Positions 29,962 to 38,445 of a stretch of 64,000 bases of DNA are shown piece by piece. The position numbers were made by a program, and so were the translations under genes. Position 1 is the stretch's first letter, and each line of letters starts with the position of its first letter. This DNA comes from Spirochaetaceae bacterium (GTDB taxonomy: Bacteria > Spirochaetota > Spirochaetia > Treponematales > Treponemataceae): contig JAGBFB010000018.1 of the NCBI GenBank assembly GCA_017936665.1, forward strand, positions 62,001-126,000. Direction: 5' to 3'. The notes beneath the pieces were generated by a model. The model searched no databases. It saw nothing but the letters and a program-made list of their open reading frames with translations, and was not told the DNA's origin.

Positions 29962-32900
29962 TTAGAAATTAGAGCCAGCTTTGTTAATAAGCTCTTCATC
30001 ACGCTCTGTAAGCGGAATCTGTTTTCCTTTGGCATCATAAATTGTGAAATCCAGAGCCAAACCACGAAGTTCTTGAACCAAAACATTAAATGCTTCTGGA
30101 ACGCCAGCAGCTGTTGAAGGTTCACCTTTTACAATTGATTCGTAAATTTTTGAACGTCCTGTCATATCGTCAGACTTGATTGTAAGTAATTCCTGAAGTG
30201 TATTTGCAGCACCGTATGCTTCCAATGCCCAAACTTCCATTTCTCCAAGACGCTGACCACCAAACTGAGCCTTTCCTCCAAGAGGTTGTTGTGTAACAAG
30301 TGAGTAAGGTCCAGTAGAACGAGCGTGCATTTTATCGTCAACCAAGTGATGAAGTTTCAAGTAATAAATAACACCTACGAATACAGCATTCTGGAAAGGT
30401 TCACCAGTTCTACCATCATGAAGAATTGCTTTTGAATCAGGACTAAAACCAGCTTCAACAAGCTTTTGTTCAATTTGTTCATTTGATGGAGATTGGAATA
30501 CAGGAGATTCATACCATTCATTAAGATATAAACCTGCAAGACCAAGTTCTGATTCCATAATCTGTCCAATGTTCATACGAGAAGGAACACCAAGTGGGTT
30601 CAAACAAATATCAAGTGGAGTTCCATCTTCAAGATATGGCATATCTTCAACTGGGAGAATACGAGCAACAACACCCTTGTTACCGTGACGTCCAGCCATC
30701 TTATCACCTTCACGAAGTTTTCGTTTTGTAGCGATAAGAACTTTTACAACTTCATCAACACCAGGATTTAAATCATCCCCTTCTGTTCTTTTTAGTCGTT
30801 GAATATCAATAATTGTTCCTTCAATTCCATGTGGAACACGAAGTGAAGAATCTCTAACTTCTTTTGCTTTTTCACCAAAGATAGAATTTAACAATTTAAA
30901 TTCAGGAGTTGTTTCTGTTTCACTCTTTGGAGTAACTTTACCAACAAGAATATCTCCAGAACGAACTTTAGCACCAACACGAATAATACCTTCGCTATCA
31001 AGATTATCAAGAGTTTTTTCACTTGTATTAGGAATATCTCTTGTAATTTTTTCTGGTCCTAATTTTGTTTCGCGAATTTCAATAGCAAACTCTTTAATAT
31101 GGATAGAAGTATACATATCTTCTTTTACAACACGTTGTGAAATAAGAACCGCATCTTCGTAGTTGTATCCATTCCAAGGAACGAATCCTACCATAATATT
31201 TCTACCAAGAGCCAACTCACCATTAAATGTAGCAGGTCCATCAGCTAAAACTGCACCTTTTTCTACTTTTTGACCAAGTTCTACAATTGGTCTTTGGTGA
31301 TAACAAGTATCTTGGTTAGTTCTTTGATATTTAAGCATTGTATATACGTCAATATCATCAGGATTTTTTGCATTATCTGGTTTTACTTTGATTTGTTCAG
31401 AAGTAACCCAAACAACTTCACCTGCACGTTTTGCTTTAATCAATACACCTGAGTCATAAGCACATTTTGCTTCCATACCAGTACCAACACGAGGTGGTTC
31501 TGGGAACAACAATGGAACCGCCTGACGTTGCATGTTACAACCCATCAAAGCACGGTTAGCATCATCATGCTCAAGGAACGGAATCAATGCAGCAGAAACA
31601 GAAATAACCTGTCTTGGAGAAACGTCCATATATTGAACATCTTCAGGAGATCTTGAAGAATAATCTCCCTTGTTACGAACAGCAATTTGATCTGTTGAGA
31701 AACTTCCATCTTCTTTCATATCTACAGAAACTTGTCCGATATAATATTTATCTTCGTCCATTGCTGTTAGATATTCGACTTGTTCAGTAGCTTTTCCATC
31801 TACAAGTTTTCTGTAAGGTGCTTCCAAAAATCCATATTCATTAACATGGGCATAAATTGCCAAAGAAACGATAAGACCGATGTTTGGACCTTCAGGAGTT
31901 TCAATAGGACACATACGACCATAATGAGTATAGTGAACGTCACGAACTTCAAGACCAGCTCTATCGCGAGAAAGACCACCTTGTCCCAAAGCACTAAGAC
32001 GACGTTTATGTGTAAGTTCTGCAAGAGGATTAACCTGATCCATAAACTGAGAAAGCTGACTTGAACCAAAGAACTCCTTAATTGATGCTACGATAGGTTT
32101 AATAGAAATTAAATCCTGTGGCTTCATTGTTTCAGTTTCTTTAAGACCCATTCTTTCTTTTGCAATTCTTTCCATACGACTAAATGCAGTTTTTAACTGA
32201 TTTGTCATAAGTTCTCCAACAGAACGAATACGACGATTTCCCATGTGGTCAATATCATCTGTAGTTTCTGTTCCATCAAAAACTTTAATTAGGAATTTCA
32301 TTGTTGCAATGATATCTTCCTTTACCAAAGTATGATCTTCAAAAGGTGTTGGATGATTAAATTTTTTATTTAATTTGTATCGTCCAACTCTTCCCAAATC
32401 ATAACGACGGAAAGAAAAGAACATTGATGTAAGATCTTTTTCGGCAGCTTCAACTGTAATTGGCTCCCCTGGTGTTAACACTGCATAAACAGCAGAAAGA
32501 GCATCTTCTTTTGTAGGTTCTTCATTTGAAGCACCATCTTTTGTAAAACGAATATCTTCTCTTTCAAAACAGTTAATAATCATTTGAGAATCAAGAGAAT
32601 TTTCTGAGTCAAATTTAATTACAGTTAATTCTTTTACACCATGAAGAATAAGTTCATCAACATCATGTGGATGAAGTTTTTCGCCTGCACGATAAATTCG
32701 TTTTTCTTCATCGGTTTCTAAATCTTTAGCATAAACTGCATCTGCAAGAACTTTACCAATTAATGAATCTTTTTCATTTTCATTAACTTCAATTTTTTCT
32801 ACATCATAGAAAGCTCTAATAATTTCTTCACGAGTGCTATATCCTAAAGCTCTCAAGAAAATTGTACCTAAGATGCGTTTTTTTCTATCGATTTTTGCAT

Positions 32901-33462
32901 AAATAAGTTCTTTTTTCTGATCGATTTCAAACTCAAGCCAACTTCCTCGATATGGAATAATTCGGCTAGAAAAAACACCTTTTTCGTGGCAGAAAATTAC
33001 ACCAGGAGAACGGTGAATCTGTGAAACAACTACACGTTCGGCACCATTAATGATAAAGGTACCGCGATCTGTCATGAGAGGAATATCTCCCATGTAAATA
33101 TCTTTTTGACGGATTTCTCCAGTCTGATTAAAAATCAAATTAATTCTTGCTTTCAAAGGAACAGAATAAGTTAAACCTTTTTGTTTACAAGCAAGTTCGT
33201 CAAATTTAATATTTGCTTCATCAAGCTCATAATATTCATACTCTAAAAGCATGTCCCCATTAGGACTTTCAATTGGGAAAGTTGAATTGAATACTTCTTG
33301 CAAACCTTGCTCTGCAAGTTGCTCCTTGTTATCCAGTTTTTCTTTTTGTAAAAAACTTTCGTATGAAGATAACTGAATATCAATTAAATTCGGTAACTCC
33401 ATAAAATTCTGGATATTTTTTCCGATGTACTGACGTTCTACCGTCCGACTTCTTGCGAACAT
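29962..33462 (-). CDS. rpoB: DNA-directed RNA polymerase subunit beta
   Basis: A 1166-residue subunit. It contains the rifampicin cluster [20 protein letters not shown] with HKRRLSALG following, and the C-terminal [24 protein letters not shown] clamp region. Ser490 (codon at 31993-31995) corresponds to E. coli Ser531. ATG 33462 is preferred over a TTG one codon upstream because GGGGG lies 5 nt before it. It follows rplL after a 215-nt structured gap. Confidence 0.98.
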   Translation of the reverse strand: MFARSRTVERQYIGKNIQNFMELPNLIDIQLSSYESFLQKEKLDNKEQLAEQGLQEVFNSTFPIESPNGDMLLEYEYYELDEANIKFDELACKQKGLTYSVPLKARINLIFNQTGEIRQKDIYMGDIPLMTDRGTFIINGAERVVVSQIHRSPGVIFCHEKGVFSSRIIPYRGSWLEFEIDQKKELIYAKIDRKKRILGTIFLRALGYSTREEIIRAFYDVEKIEVNENEKDSLIGKVLADAVYAKDLETDEEKRIYRAGEKLHPHDVDELILHGVKELTVIKFDSENSLDSQMIINCFEREDIRFTKDGASNEEPTKEDALSAVYAVLTPGEPITVEAAEKDLTSMFFSFRRYDLGRVGRYKLNKKFNHPTPFEDHTLVKEDIIATMKFLIKVFDGTETTDDIDHMGNRRIRSVGELMTNQLKTAFSRMERIAKERMGLKETETMKPQDLISIKPIVASIKEFFGSSQLSQFMDQVNPLAELTHKRRLSALGQGGLSRDRAGLEVRDVHYTHYGRMCPIETPEGPNIGLIVSLAIYAHVNEYGFLEAPYRKLVDGKATEQVEYLTAMDEDKYYIGQVSVDMKEDGSFSTDQIAVRNKGDYSSRSPEDVQYMDVSPRQVISVSAALIPFLEHDDANRALMGCNMQRQAVPLLFPEPPRVGTGMEAKCAYDSGVLIKAKRAGEVVWVTSEQIKVKPDNAKNPDDIDVYTMLKYQRTNQDTCYHQRPIVELGQKVEKGAVLADGPATFNGELALGRNIMVGFVPWNGYNYEDAVLISQRVVKEDMYTSIHIKEFAIEIRETKLGPEKITRDIPNTSEKTLDNLDSEGIIRVGAKVRSGDILVGKVTPKSETETTPEFKLLNSIFGEKAKEVRDSSLRVPHGIEGTIIDIQRLKRTEGDDLNPGVDEVVKVLIATKRKLREGDKMAGRHGNKGVVARILPVEDMPYLEDGTPLDICLNPLGVPSRMNIGQIMESELGLAGLYLNEWYESPVFQSPSNEQIEQKLVEAGFSPDSKAILHDGRTGEPFQNAVFVGVIYYLKLHHLVDDKMHARSTGPYSLVTQQPLGGKAQFGGQRLGEMEVWALEAYGAANTLQELLTIKSDDMTGRSKIYESIVKGEPSTAAGVPEAFNVLVQELRGLALDFTIYDAKGKQIPLTERDEELINKAGSNF

Positions 33463-33587
33463 CAATTCCCCCTATAAATAAAACATAAATTACGGTTATC
33501 CTTTGCTACATACAAAAAATTTGTACAGCACAAAAGGCCGTTGAATAAAACTTCCGTTAACGGATTAATGTTCTTTAGACAGATATA

Positions 33588-33616
33588 GCTACCTCAACAA
33601 ATTTCGTTAAGGTAGC
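33588..33616 (-). promoter_or_regulatory. Hairpin in the rplL-rpoB gap (attenuator or processing site)
   Basis: GCTACCTTAAC pairs with GTTGAGGTAGC around a 7-nt loop on the minus strand. A second hairpin (ATTAAAGTTG/CAACTTTTAAT, 33629-33662) lies just after rplL, and the palindrome CCGTTAACGG is at 33554-33563. Enteric bacteria have an attenuator and an RNase III site at this same junction; function here is inferred from position. Confidence 0.55.
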
Positions 33617-33680
33617 GTATATTTTGAGATTAAAAGTTGATAATTTCTGATACAACTTTAATAATCATGCAGTTTTACAA

Positions 33681-34058
33681 TTAAGCAATTTTAACTGTTC
33701 CACCAGCAGCTTCGATTGTTTCTTTAATCTTTGCTGCTTCTTCTTTTGATACACCTTCTTTAAGAGTTTTAGGTGCACCTTCAACAAGATCTTTTGCTTC
33801 TTTAAGTCCAAGACCTGTAACTTCACGAGCTGCTTTAATAACTGCAATTTTCTTTGCAGGATCTGCTGATTCAAGAGTTACTGTGAATTCTGTTTGTTCT
33901 TCAGCTGCTGCTGCAGGAGCTGCTCCACCAGCCATAACAACTGGAGCTGCTGCTGTAACTCCGAATTTTTCTTCCATAGCTTTAACAAGCTCAGAAGCTT
34001 CAAGTACTGTCATTGATGCGATTGCATCTAAAATTTGATCTGTTGTAAGAGCTGCCAT
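33681..34058 (-). CDS. rplL: 50S ribosomal protein L7/L12
   Basis: A 125-residue stalk protein that recruits translation factors. The N-terminal dimerisation region is [20 protein letters not shown] onward. The Ala-rich hinge follows near residues 40-55, and the C-terminal domain holds [21 protein letters not shown]. It is usually present in several copies per ribosome. Confidence 0.97.
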   Translation of the reverse strand: MAALTTDQILDAIASMTVLEASELVKAMEEKFGVTAAAPVVMAGGAAPAAAAEEQTEFTVTLESADPAKKIAVIKAAREVTGLGLKEAKDLVEGAPKTLKEGVSKEEAAKIKETIEAAGGTVKIA

Positions 34059-34173
34059 ATTATCTTCTCCTATAAATATAAGTTTATTTTTTAACCGACA
34101 GGACGACAGCTAAGAAGCCTGAGGGTTGATTTTGTAAACACAGGTTTACATATAAAATTTTGTTTCTAGGCGA
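34059..34173 (-). promoter_or_regulatory. rplJ-rplL spacer with two inverted repeats
   Basis: This 115-nt gap holds GTAAAC/GTTTAC (34135-34150) and a longer AACC...GGTT element (about 34094-34129) that is richer in G and C than its surroundings. The usual L10 autoregulatory leader lies upstream of rplJ, but here only 2 nt separate rplA and rplJ. Control may therefore act at this gap or before rplK. Confidence 0.4.
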
Positions 34174-34704
34174 TTACTCTGCTGCTGCAGGAGTATCTCC
34201 ACCTTCTGACATTTTGTCCACATAAGCTTGCAATGTTGCAGCAAGTTTTTGAACAGGTGCATTGATTGTTGAAGCAATCATTGCAATTAACTGTTTCTTT
34301 CCTGGGAGCTTTGAGAAAGCTTCGATTTTGTCTTTATCGTAAATTTCTTTTTCTACCAAAGCACCTTTTACCTGTAAAGCAGGAGCATCTTTTGCAAAAT
34401 CAAAAAGAACTTTTGCAGCTTCGTTAGCATCTTGTTTTACCAAAGCGATAGCTGTAGGTCCTGCAAGGTAATCTGAAACAGATGTAATTTCCATTTCTTC
34501 AAAAGCAACTCGTGCAAAGTTATTTTTTACAACTTTGAATTCACATTCTTTTTCACGAAGTTGTTTACGAAGTTGAGAAAGTTGTTCAACTGTTAATCCA
34601 CGATAATCAGCAAAGATATAATCGTTATAACTCTGGAGAACTTCTTTTGCTTCTGCAATAGCTTTAGTTTTTGCAGGTTGAAATGCTTTTGCTCTAATAG
34701 CCAT
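34174..34704 (-). CDS. rplJ: 50S ribosomal protein L10
   Basis: A 176-residue stalk base protein that binds L7/L12 dimers through its C-terminal helix. YIFADYRGLTVEQLSQLRKQLR is near residue 29, VKNNFARVAFEE near 58 and LAGPTAIALVKQD near 80. It ends in a short acidic Ala-rich stretch. Confidence 0.96.
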   Translation of the reverse strand: MAIRAKAFQPAKTKAIAEAKEVLQSYNDYIFADYRGLTVEQLSQLRKQLREKECEFKVVKNNFARVAFEEMEITSVSDYLAGPTAIALVKQDANEAAKVLFDFAKDAPALQVKGALVEKEIYDKDKIEAFSKLPGKKQLIAMIASTINAPVQKLAATLQAYVDKMSEGGDTPAAAE

Positions 34705-34706
34705 TT

Positions 34707-35387
34707 TTATTCTCCTTCTGTGTAATCAACCCAAACACCTGGGCCCATTGTTGAATTAACTGAAACAGATTGTACATATCCTACTTTTGCATCAGATGGT
34801 TTTTTACGTTCAATTTCAGCAAGAAGTGTTTTTGCATTTTCAGCAATTTTTTCTGCATCCATAGAAACTTTACCAATAGCAATGTGTACTACACCTTGTT
34901 TATCAGCACGATATTCTGTACGTCCTTTTTTCAATTCTGCAATAGCTGCAACAATATCATTTGTTACAGTTCCTGTTTTTGGATTAGGCATAAGACCTTT
35001 TCTACCAAGAACCATACCAAGACGTCCAACATCTTTCATCATGTCAGGAGTAGCAACTGCAACGTCAAAGTCTAACCAACCACCCTTTACTTTTTCGATG
35101 TATTCATCTGCACCAGCATAAGATGCACCAGCTGCAAGAGCTTCTTTTGTTCTATCTTCTTTACAGAAAACAAGAACTTTCTTTTCACCTTTAAACTGAT
35201 TAGGGAATACTAAAGTGTCGCGAACTGTTTGACTTTTTCCAAGTTTTAAATTTACATGAAGTTCTACTGTTTCATCAAACTTTGCAAATTTAAGTTCTTT
35301 TACTAACTCACAAGCTTTTACCAAGTCGTAAGATTTTGCGGAATCGTATTTTTTTAGTGATTCGCGATAGTTCTTTCCATGTTTCAT
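34707..35387 (-). CDS. rplA: 50S ribosomal protein L1
   Basis: A 226-residue L1-stalk protein. VELHVNLKLGKSQTVRDTLVFP is near residue 41, LGRKGLMPNPKTGTVTND near 128, and the second half of domain I returns at the C terminus. In other bacteria it represses its own operon by binding the rplK leader. Confidence 0.97.
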   Translation of the reverse strand: MKHGKNYRESLKKYDSAKSYDLVKACELVKELKFAKFDETVELHVNLKLGKSQTVRDTLVFPNQFKGEKKVLVFCKEDRTKEALAAGASYAGADEYIEKVKGGWLDFDVAVATPDMMKDVGRLGMVLGRKGLMPNPKTGTVTNDIVAAIAELKKGRTEYRADKQGVVHIAIGKVSMDAEKIAENAKTLLAEIERKKPSDAKVGYVQSVSVNSTMGPGVWVDYTEGE

Positions 35388-35388
35388 A

Positions 35389-35820
35389 TTATCGCTCCAC
35401 CTCTACACCCATACTGCGAGCAGTACCGGCAATGATATTTTTTGCTGCTTCAAGATCATTTGCATTAATGTCAGGCATTTTTGTCTTTGCAATTTCTTCA
35501 AGACTTTCTTTTGACAATTTTCCGATTTTGTTCTTAAGCGGATTTCCAGAACCTTTTTGGATTCCAGCAGCTTTTTTGATAAGAACTGCAGCAGGAGGAG
35601 TTTTCAAGATAAATGTATATGTCTTATCTTGATAAACTGTGATAACAACAGGAACTACAAGTCCTGGTTCCATGGACTTTGTACGGTCATTAAACTGTTG
35701 AACGAACTGAGGAGCACTTACTCCGTGAGGTCCAAGAGCAGGACCTACTGGTGGAGCTGGTGTTGCCTTTCCTGCAGGACATTGCAACTTAATAACAGCC
35801 GTTACCTTTTTTTTAGCCAT
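35389..35820 (-). CDS. rplK: 50S ribosomal protein L11
   Basis: A 143-residue GTPase-centre protein. [20 protein letters not shown] near the start (the thiostrepton-site Pro-rich loop), [15 protein letters not shown], and the C-terminal RNA-binding domain ([12 protein letters not shown]) are intact. It lies 1 nt before rplA. Confidence 0.97.
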   Translation of the reverse strand: MAKKKVTAVIKLQCPAGKATPAPPVGPALGPHGVSAPQFVQQFNDRTKSMEPGLVVPVVITVYQDKTYTFILKTPPAAVLIKKAAGIQKGSGNPLKNKIGKLSKESLEEIAKTKMPDINANDLEAAKNIIAGTARSMGVEVER

Positions 35821-35889
35821 ATATATCTCCTTGAGATTGGTGTGCCGAACCGTAGACTTACACTTTCGTTGCTACTGCATTCAACTAGC

Positions 35890-35921
35890 GAAATACCTTA
35901 CCTTCAACGAAGGGATATTTC
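35890..35921 (-). promoter_or_regulatory. Nested hairpin in the rplK leader
   Basis: On the minus strand GAAATA...TATTTC encloses CCTTC/GAAGG around a 3-nt loop, about 70-100 nt before the rplK start. This is the position where L1 usually binds its mRNA, so an autoregulatory site is possible; the sequence was not matched to a known L1 site. Confidence 0.45.
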
Positions 35922-35926
35922 TCCCA

Positions 35927-35961
35927 AAACAAGAAAAGATACACCATAAAAATGATGTATC
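35927..35961 (-). terminator. Attenuator-like hairpin between nusG and rplK
   Basis: Minus strand GATACATCAT pairs with ATGGTGTATC (35938-35961) around TTTT, followed by TTTTCTTGTTTT. It lies just after nusG and could reduce read-through from secE-nusG into rplKAJL. Confidence 0.65.
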
Positions 35962-35969
35962 GTTCCTAA

Positions 35970-36527
35970 CTAAATTTTTTCTACTTGTAATAGATCAACT
36001 TCAACTGGTGTAGCTCGGCCGAAAATTCCAACCATAACACGCAATTTATTTTTTTCAAGATTTACTTCTTCGATAGTACCAGAGAAAGAAGCAAAAGCCC
36101 CTTCAATAATTTTAACTTGTTCACCAACAGAAAAAGATTGTTTCATTCTAGTTGGTTTTTCACCTTTAATTTCTCCTGCTTTTTGCAACAATGCTTTTGC
36201 TTCGTCAGCAGAAATTGGGCGAGGTCTTACATTACTACTTGTTCCAACAAAACCTGTAACACCTTGTATTCTTCTAATTACATTACACGTATCTTTCCAT
36301 TTTAAATCAGGCAAATCAAGTTCTACCATAATGTAACCTGGAAGAAATTTCTTTGAGGAAACTTTTTTCTTTCCGTCTTTTACTTCCACAACATCTTCTA
36401 CAGGCACTTTTACATCTAAAACGATATCGCCAGATAAATCACCTGTTTCAATATATGAACGAATGGTTTTTTCAATCTTAGCTTCATACCCAGAATATGT
36501 GTGAAGGATATACCAACCTTTTGCCAT
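35970..36527 (-). CDS. nusG: Transcription termination/antitermination protein NusG
   Basis: A 185-residue factor with an N-terminal NGN domain (GWYILHTYSGYEAKIEKTIRS) and a C-terminal KOW domain (SVGEQVKIIEGAFASFSGTIEEV). It binds RNA polymerase and couples it to ribosomes or Rho. It lies 19 nt after secE. Confidence 0.96.
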   Translation of the reverse strand: MAKGWYILHTYSGYEAKIEKTIRSYIETGDLSGDIVLDVKVPVEDVVEVKDGKKKVSSKKFLPGYIMVELDLPDLKWKDTCNVIRRIQGVTGFVGTSSNVRPRPISADEAKALLQKAGEIKGEKPTRMKQSFSVGEQVKIIEGAFASFSGTIEEVNLEKNKLRVMVGIFGRATPVEVDLLQVEKI

Positions 36528-36546
36528 TTTTATGCCTTTTTCAAGT

Positions 36547-36723
36547 CTAGAATATTAGATTCATACCTGTAACGAATAACAAGTCTAAAAGTCCAAGAAT
36601 TACAGCAACTACGACAGTAGAAATTAAAACTACTTTTACAGAAGAGATAACATCATCTTTGCTTGGCCAAACTACTTTTTTAAGTTCAGCAATACATTCT
36701 TTAAAAAACGATACGATCTTCAT
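36547..36723 (-). CDS. secE: Protein translocase subunit SecE
   Basis: A 58-residue single-span subunit of the Sec channel. It starts MKIVSFFKECIAELKKVVWP, contains the amphipathic helix ending in VVWPSKDDV, and then one membrane span (VVLISTVVVAVILGLLDLLF). This is the short one-span form found in many bacteria. GAGGAT lies about 11 nt before the ATG. It sits between tRNA-Trp and nusG. Confidence 0.93.
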   Translation of the reverse strand: MKIVSFFKECIAELKKVVWPSKDDVISSVKVVLISTVVVAVILGLLDLLFVTGMNLIF

Positions 36724-36757
36724 AAAACACAGATCCTCATTATTAATTTTAAGATAT

Positions 36758-36830
36758 CAGGCCAAGAAGGACTCGAACCCTCAACATGCGGTTTTGGAGA
36801 CCGCCGCTCTACCATTGGAGCTATTGACCT
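36758..36830 (-). tRNA. trnW: tRNA-Trp(CCA)
   Basis: A 73-nt cloverleaf. The acceptor stem AGGTCAA/TTGGCCT has one G-U. The D arm is AGCTCCAATGGTAGAGC, the anticodon stem GCGGT/ACCGC holds loop CTCCAAA with anticodon CCA, and the T arm GAGGGTTCGAGTCCTTC is regular. The discriminator is G, as expected for bacterial tRNA-Trp. CCA is not encoded. It lies between rpmG and secE. Confidence 0.95.
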
Positions 36831-36894
36831 AAGTTTTCAGTGTTAAACCAACACTGAAAATATATTAAATCTGTAAAACAGATTAAAACCAAAA

Positions 36895-37071
36895 TTATTT
36901 TGCCTTTGTTTCTTTATGCAAAGTATGTTTGCGATCAAAAGGACAATACTTATTCAATTCAAGTTTTCCTTGAATATTTCTACGATTTTTGTATGTAGTA
37001 TAATTCTTTCTTTTACATTCACTACATTGTAAAGCGATAATTTCTATAACTGTCTTAGCTTTCTTTGCCAT
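36895..37071 (-). CDS. rpmG: 50S ribosomal protein L33
   Basis: A 58-residue protein with C16-x2-C19 ([12 protein letters not shown]), the [21 protein letters not shown] core and a short basic tail. The second pair is incomplete (a single Cys43), so zinc binding is uncertain. AAGGAGTAGTAAAA precedes the ATG. It lies between two tRNA genes, as is common for L33. Confidence 0.94.
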   Translation of the reverse strand: MAKKAKTVIEIIALQCSECKRKNYTTYKNRRNIQGKLELNKYCPFDRKHTLHKETKAK

Positions 37072-37102
37072 TTTTACTACTCCTTAAAACGTTAAAAAAA
37101 AG

Positions 37103-37175
37103 AGCCTCCGAGCGGGATCGAACCGCTGACCTCAACCTTACCATGGTTGCGCTCTGCCTACTGAGCTACAGAGGC
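37103..37175 (-). tRNA. trnT: tRNA-Thr(GGT)
   Basis: A 73-nt cloverleaf. Acceptor GCCTCTG/CGGAGGC, D arm AGCTCAGTAGGCAGAGC, anticodon stem CAACC/GGTTG with loop ATGGTAA (anticodon GGT), and T arm AGCGGTTCGATCCCGCT. The discriminator is T. It is the first gene of the large minus-strand transcript. Confidence 0.95.
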
Positions 37176-37208
37176 ATATAAAACCTCCTTGGAAAGGCGT
37201 CTTTTCAA

Positions 37209-37235
37209 TTTATAGATTTACTTCATTTTTGTCAA
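37209..37235 (-). promoter_or_regulatory. Promoter of the tRNA-Thr/rpmG/secE/nusG transcript
   Basis: Minus strand TTGACA (37230-37235) and TATAAA (37209-37214), with a 15-bp spacer; if TATTGA is used as the -35, the spacer is 17. It is about 35-60 nt upstream of tRNA-Thr and diverges from the cysE promoter. Confidence 0.65.
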
Positions 37236-37276
37236 TAGGAATAACAAATTTATTAAAATTTATCTTAAAAAAATGA

Positions 37277-37305
37277 TTGAAGAATAACAAATTCACCTGT
37301 ATACT
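37277..37305 (+). promoter_or_regulatory. Promoter of cysE
   Basis: TTGAAG (37277-37282), 17-bp spacer, TATACT (37300-37305). The predicted start is about 33 nt before the cysE ATG, and GGAG lies before the start codon. Confidence 0.65.
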
Positions 37306-37344
37306 TCTAACATAAATCTAAGATATTTTCAATTTGGAGAAAAA

Positions 37345-38208
37345 ATGATAAATCTTGATACAATCATAAACAAAATTTTAATTTCTTACAATACCGAAGG
37401 TGGTGCAAATTTACAAGAAGAATATATTTTTCCAAACAGAGAAAATGTTGTTTCAGTTTTAAAGGACATTCAATCAGTAATTTTTCCTGGTTTTCACCAA
37501 GCTCAAAACATCGATAAAGGCAACTTGAAATATGTTACGGGCGAAAAACTAAGCCGAATTGCAAACATCCTTTCTAAAGAAATTGAAAAAGCTTTATTAT
37601 ACGCACTTCATGAAAATCCTGAAGAATGCAAAAACCAATCAGAAAAAATAACAGATTTATTTATAAATGAAATTCCACAAATACGAAAACTTGCATGTAA
37701 AGATGCAGAAGCTGCATTAAATGGAGATCCTGCAGCAAGAAGTATTGAAGAAATCATTTTATCTTATCCAGGTCCAGAAGCAATTTTAGTTTATAGAATC
37801 GCACATTTTTTACATATAAACAAAGTGCCAATTATTCCTAGGATTATGAGTGAATATATCCATGGAAAAACAGGAATTGATATTCATCCAGGAGCTGACA
37901 TTGGAGAATCATTTTTTATTGACCATGGAACTGGAGTTGTTATTGGAGAAACTTGTATCATCGGAAACAATGTAAAATTATACCAAGGTGTTACCCTAGG
38001 AGCTTTAAGTGTAAAAAAAGAAATGGTAGACAAAAAACGTCATCCAACTATAGAAGATGATGTTACAATTTATTCAGGAGCAACAATTCTTGGTGGAAAA
38101 ACAGTAATTGGGAAGGGAAGTACCGTCGGTGGAAATGTTTGGCTAACACAATCTGTCCCTGCAAACAGTACTACAATAGCAAAGCAAGAAACTTTAGCCC
38201 AGAAATAA
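37345..38208 (+). CDS. cysE: Serine O-acetyltransferase (CysE/EpsC type)
   Basis: A 287-residue enzyme that makes O-acetylserine, the precursor of cysteine, from serine and acetyl-CoA. The N-terminal half is helical; the C-terminal half is a left-handed beta-helix of hexapeptide repeats (IDIHPGADIGESFFIDHGTG). His194 in the DHGTG segment corresponds to the catalytic His of the family. The segment LYQGVTLGALSVKKE is typical of the EpsC-like group. No cysK is adjacent. GGAG lies 5 nt before the ATG. Confidence 0.93.
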   Translation: MINLDTIINKILISYNTEGGANLQEEYIFPNRENVVSVLKDIQSVIFPGFHQAQNIDKGNLKYVTGEKLSRIANILSKEIEKALLYALHENPEECKNQSEKITDLFINEIPQIRKLACKDAEAALNGDPAARSIEEIILSYPGPEAILVYRIAHFLHINKVPIIPRIMSEYIHGKTGIDIHPGADIGESFFIDHGTGVVIGETCIIGNNVKLYQGVTLGALSVKKEMVDKKRHPTIEDDVTIYSGATILGGKTVIGKGSTVGGNVWLTQSVPANSTTIAKQETLAQK

Positions 38209-38321
38209 AAAAAAGAACGCCCCCCCCCACGCTATATAATACTTATACAAGTGGGGAGCAGGAAGCGCCGTTCGGAAATCCGAACATCGGAGAGAGTTTA
38301 TCAGATTGTTTCCAATCTGAT
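38209..38321 (-). ncRNA. Candidate small RNA gene, about 110 nt, antisense side of the cysE 3' end
   Basis: A promoter (38325-38353) would start transcription near 38318-38321. The RNA opens with a 9-bp hairpin capped by GAAA (ATCAGATTG/CAATCTGAT). A second hairpin follows (GTTCGG/CCGAAC, loop ATTT). Last comes GCTCCCCAC pairing with the G9 run, followed by C, G, TTC and eight T near 38209-38216, a terminator. No ORF fits. I compared it mentally with 4.5S, 6S, tmRNA and RNase P RNA motifs and found no match. It may be new or lineage-specific. Confidence 0.55.
38220..38228. repeat. Homopolymer run of nine C (nine G on the minus strand)
   Basis: Nine consecutive C lie 11 nt after the cysE stop, in an otherwise AT-rich gap. 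They pair with GTGGGG at 38251-38256 on the same strand, so they form part of a hairpin. Such runs are prone to slippage. Confidence 0.9.
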
Positions 38322-38324
38322 TTC

Positions 38325-38353
38325 ATACTACACCTATTGATTTTTATTGTCAA
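38325..38353 (-). promoter_or_regulatory. Sigma70-type promoter for the candidate small RNA
   Basis: Minus strand TTGACA (38348-38353), 17-bp spacer, TAGTAT (38325-38330). No protein-coding gene follows on this strand before the cysE 3' end, so it needs a different product. Confidence 0.6.
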
Positions 38354-38433
38354 CATTCTCAATTGTAAAATAGTGTAAAATGAAATTCGATAATTTTTTG
38401 TAAAAACTTTATTATTTTTTAACTTTTTTTAAC

Positions 38434-38439
38434 TATAAT
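38434..38439 (+). promoter_or_regulatory. -10 box placed for a leaderless mRNA
   Basis: TATAAT ends exactly 6 nt before the ATG of the NusG-II gene, so transcription would start at or next to the start codon. No Shine-Dalgarno sequence is present. The -35 region is poor. Confidence 0.5.
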
Positions 38440-38445
38440 AACTGT

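Noticed and set aside
25705-33465. Many plus-strand frames inside rpoB and rpoC
   Set aside because: Shadows of the conserved polymerase genes; composition follows the opposite coding strand.
38220-38228. C9 run as a coding phase-variation switch
   Set aside because: The run is 11 nt beyond the cysE stop and no reading frame through it gives a plausible protein.
38209-38353. 4.5S (SRP) RNA gene
   Set aside because: AGCAG and GGAAGC occur on the plus strand but not in the order or loop context of SRP helix 8, and the promoter and T-run are on the other strand.
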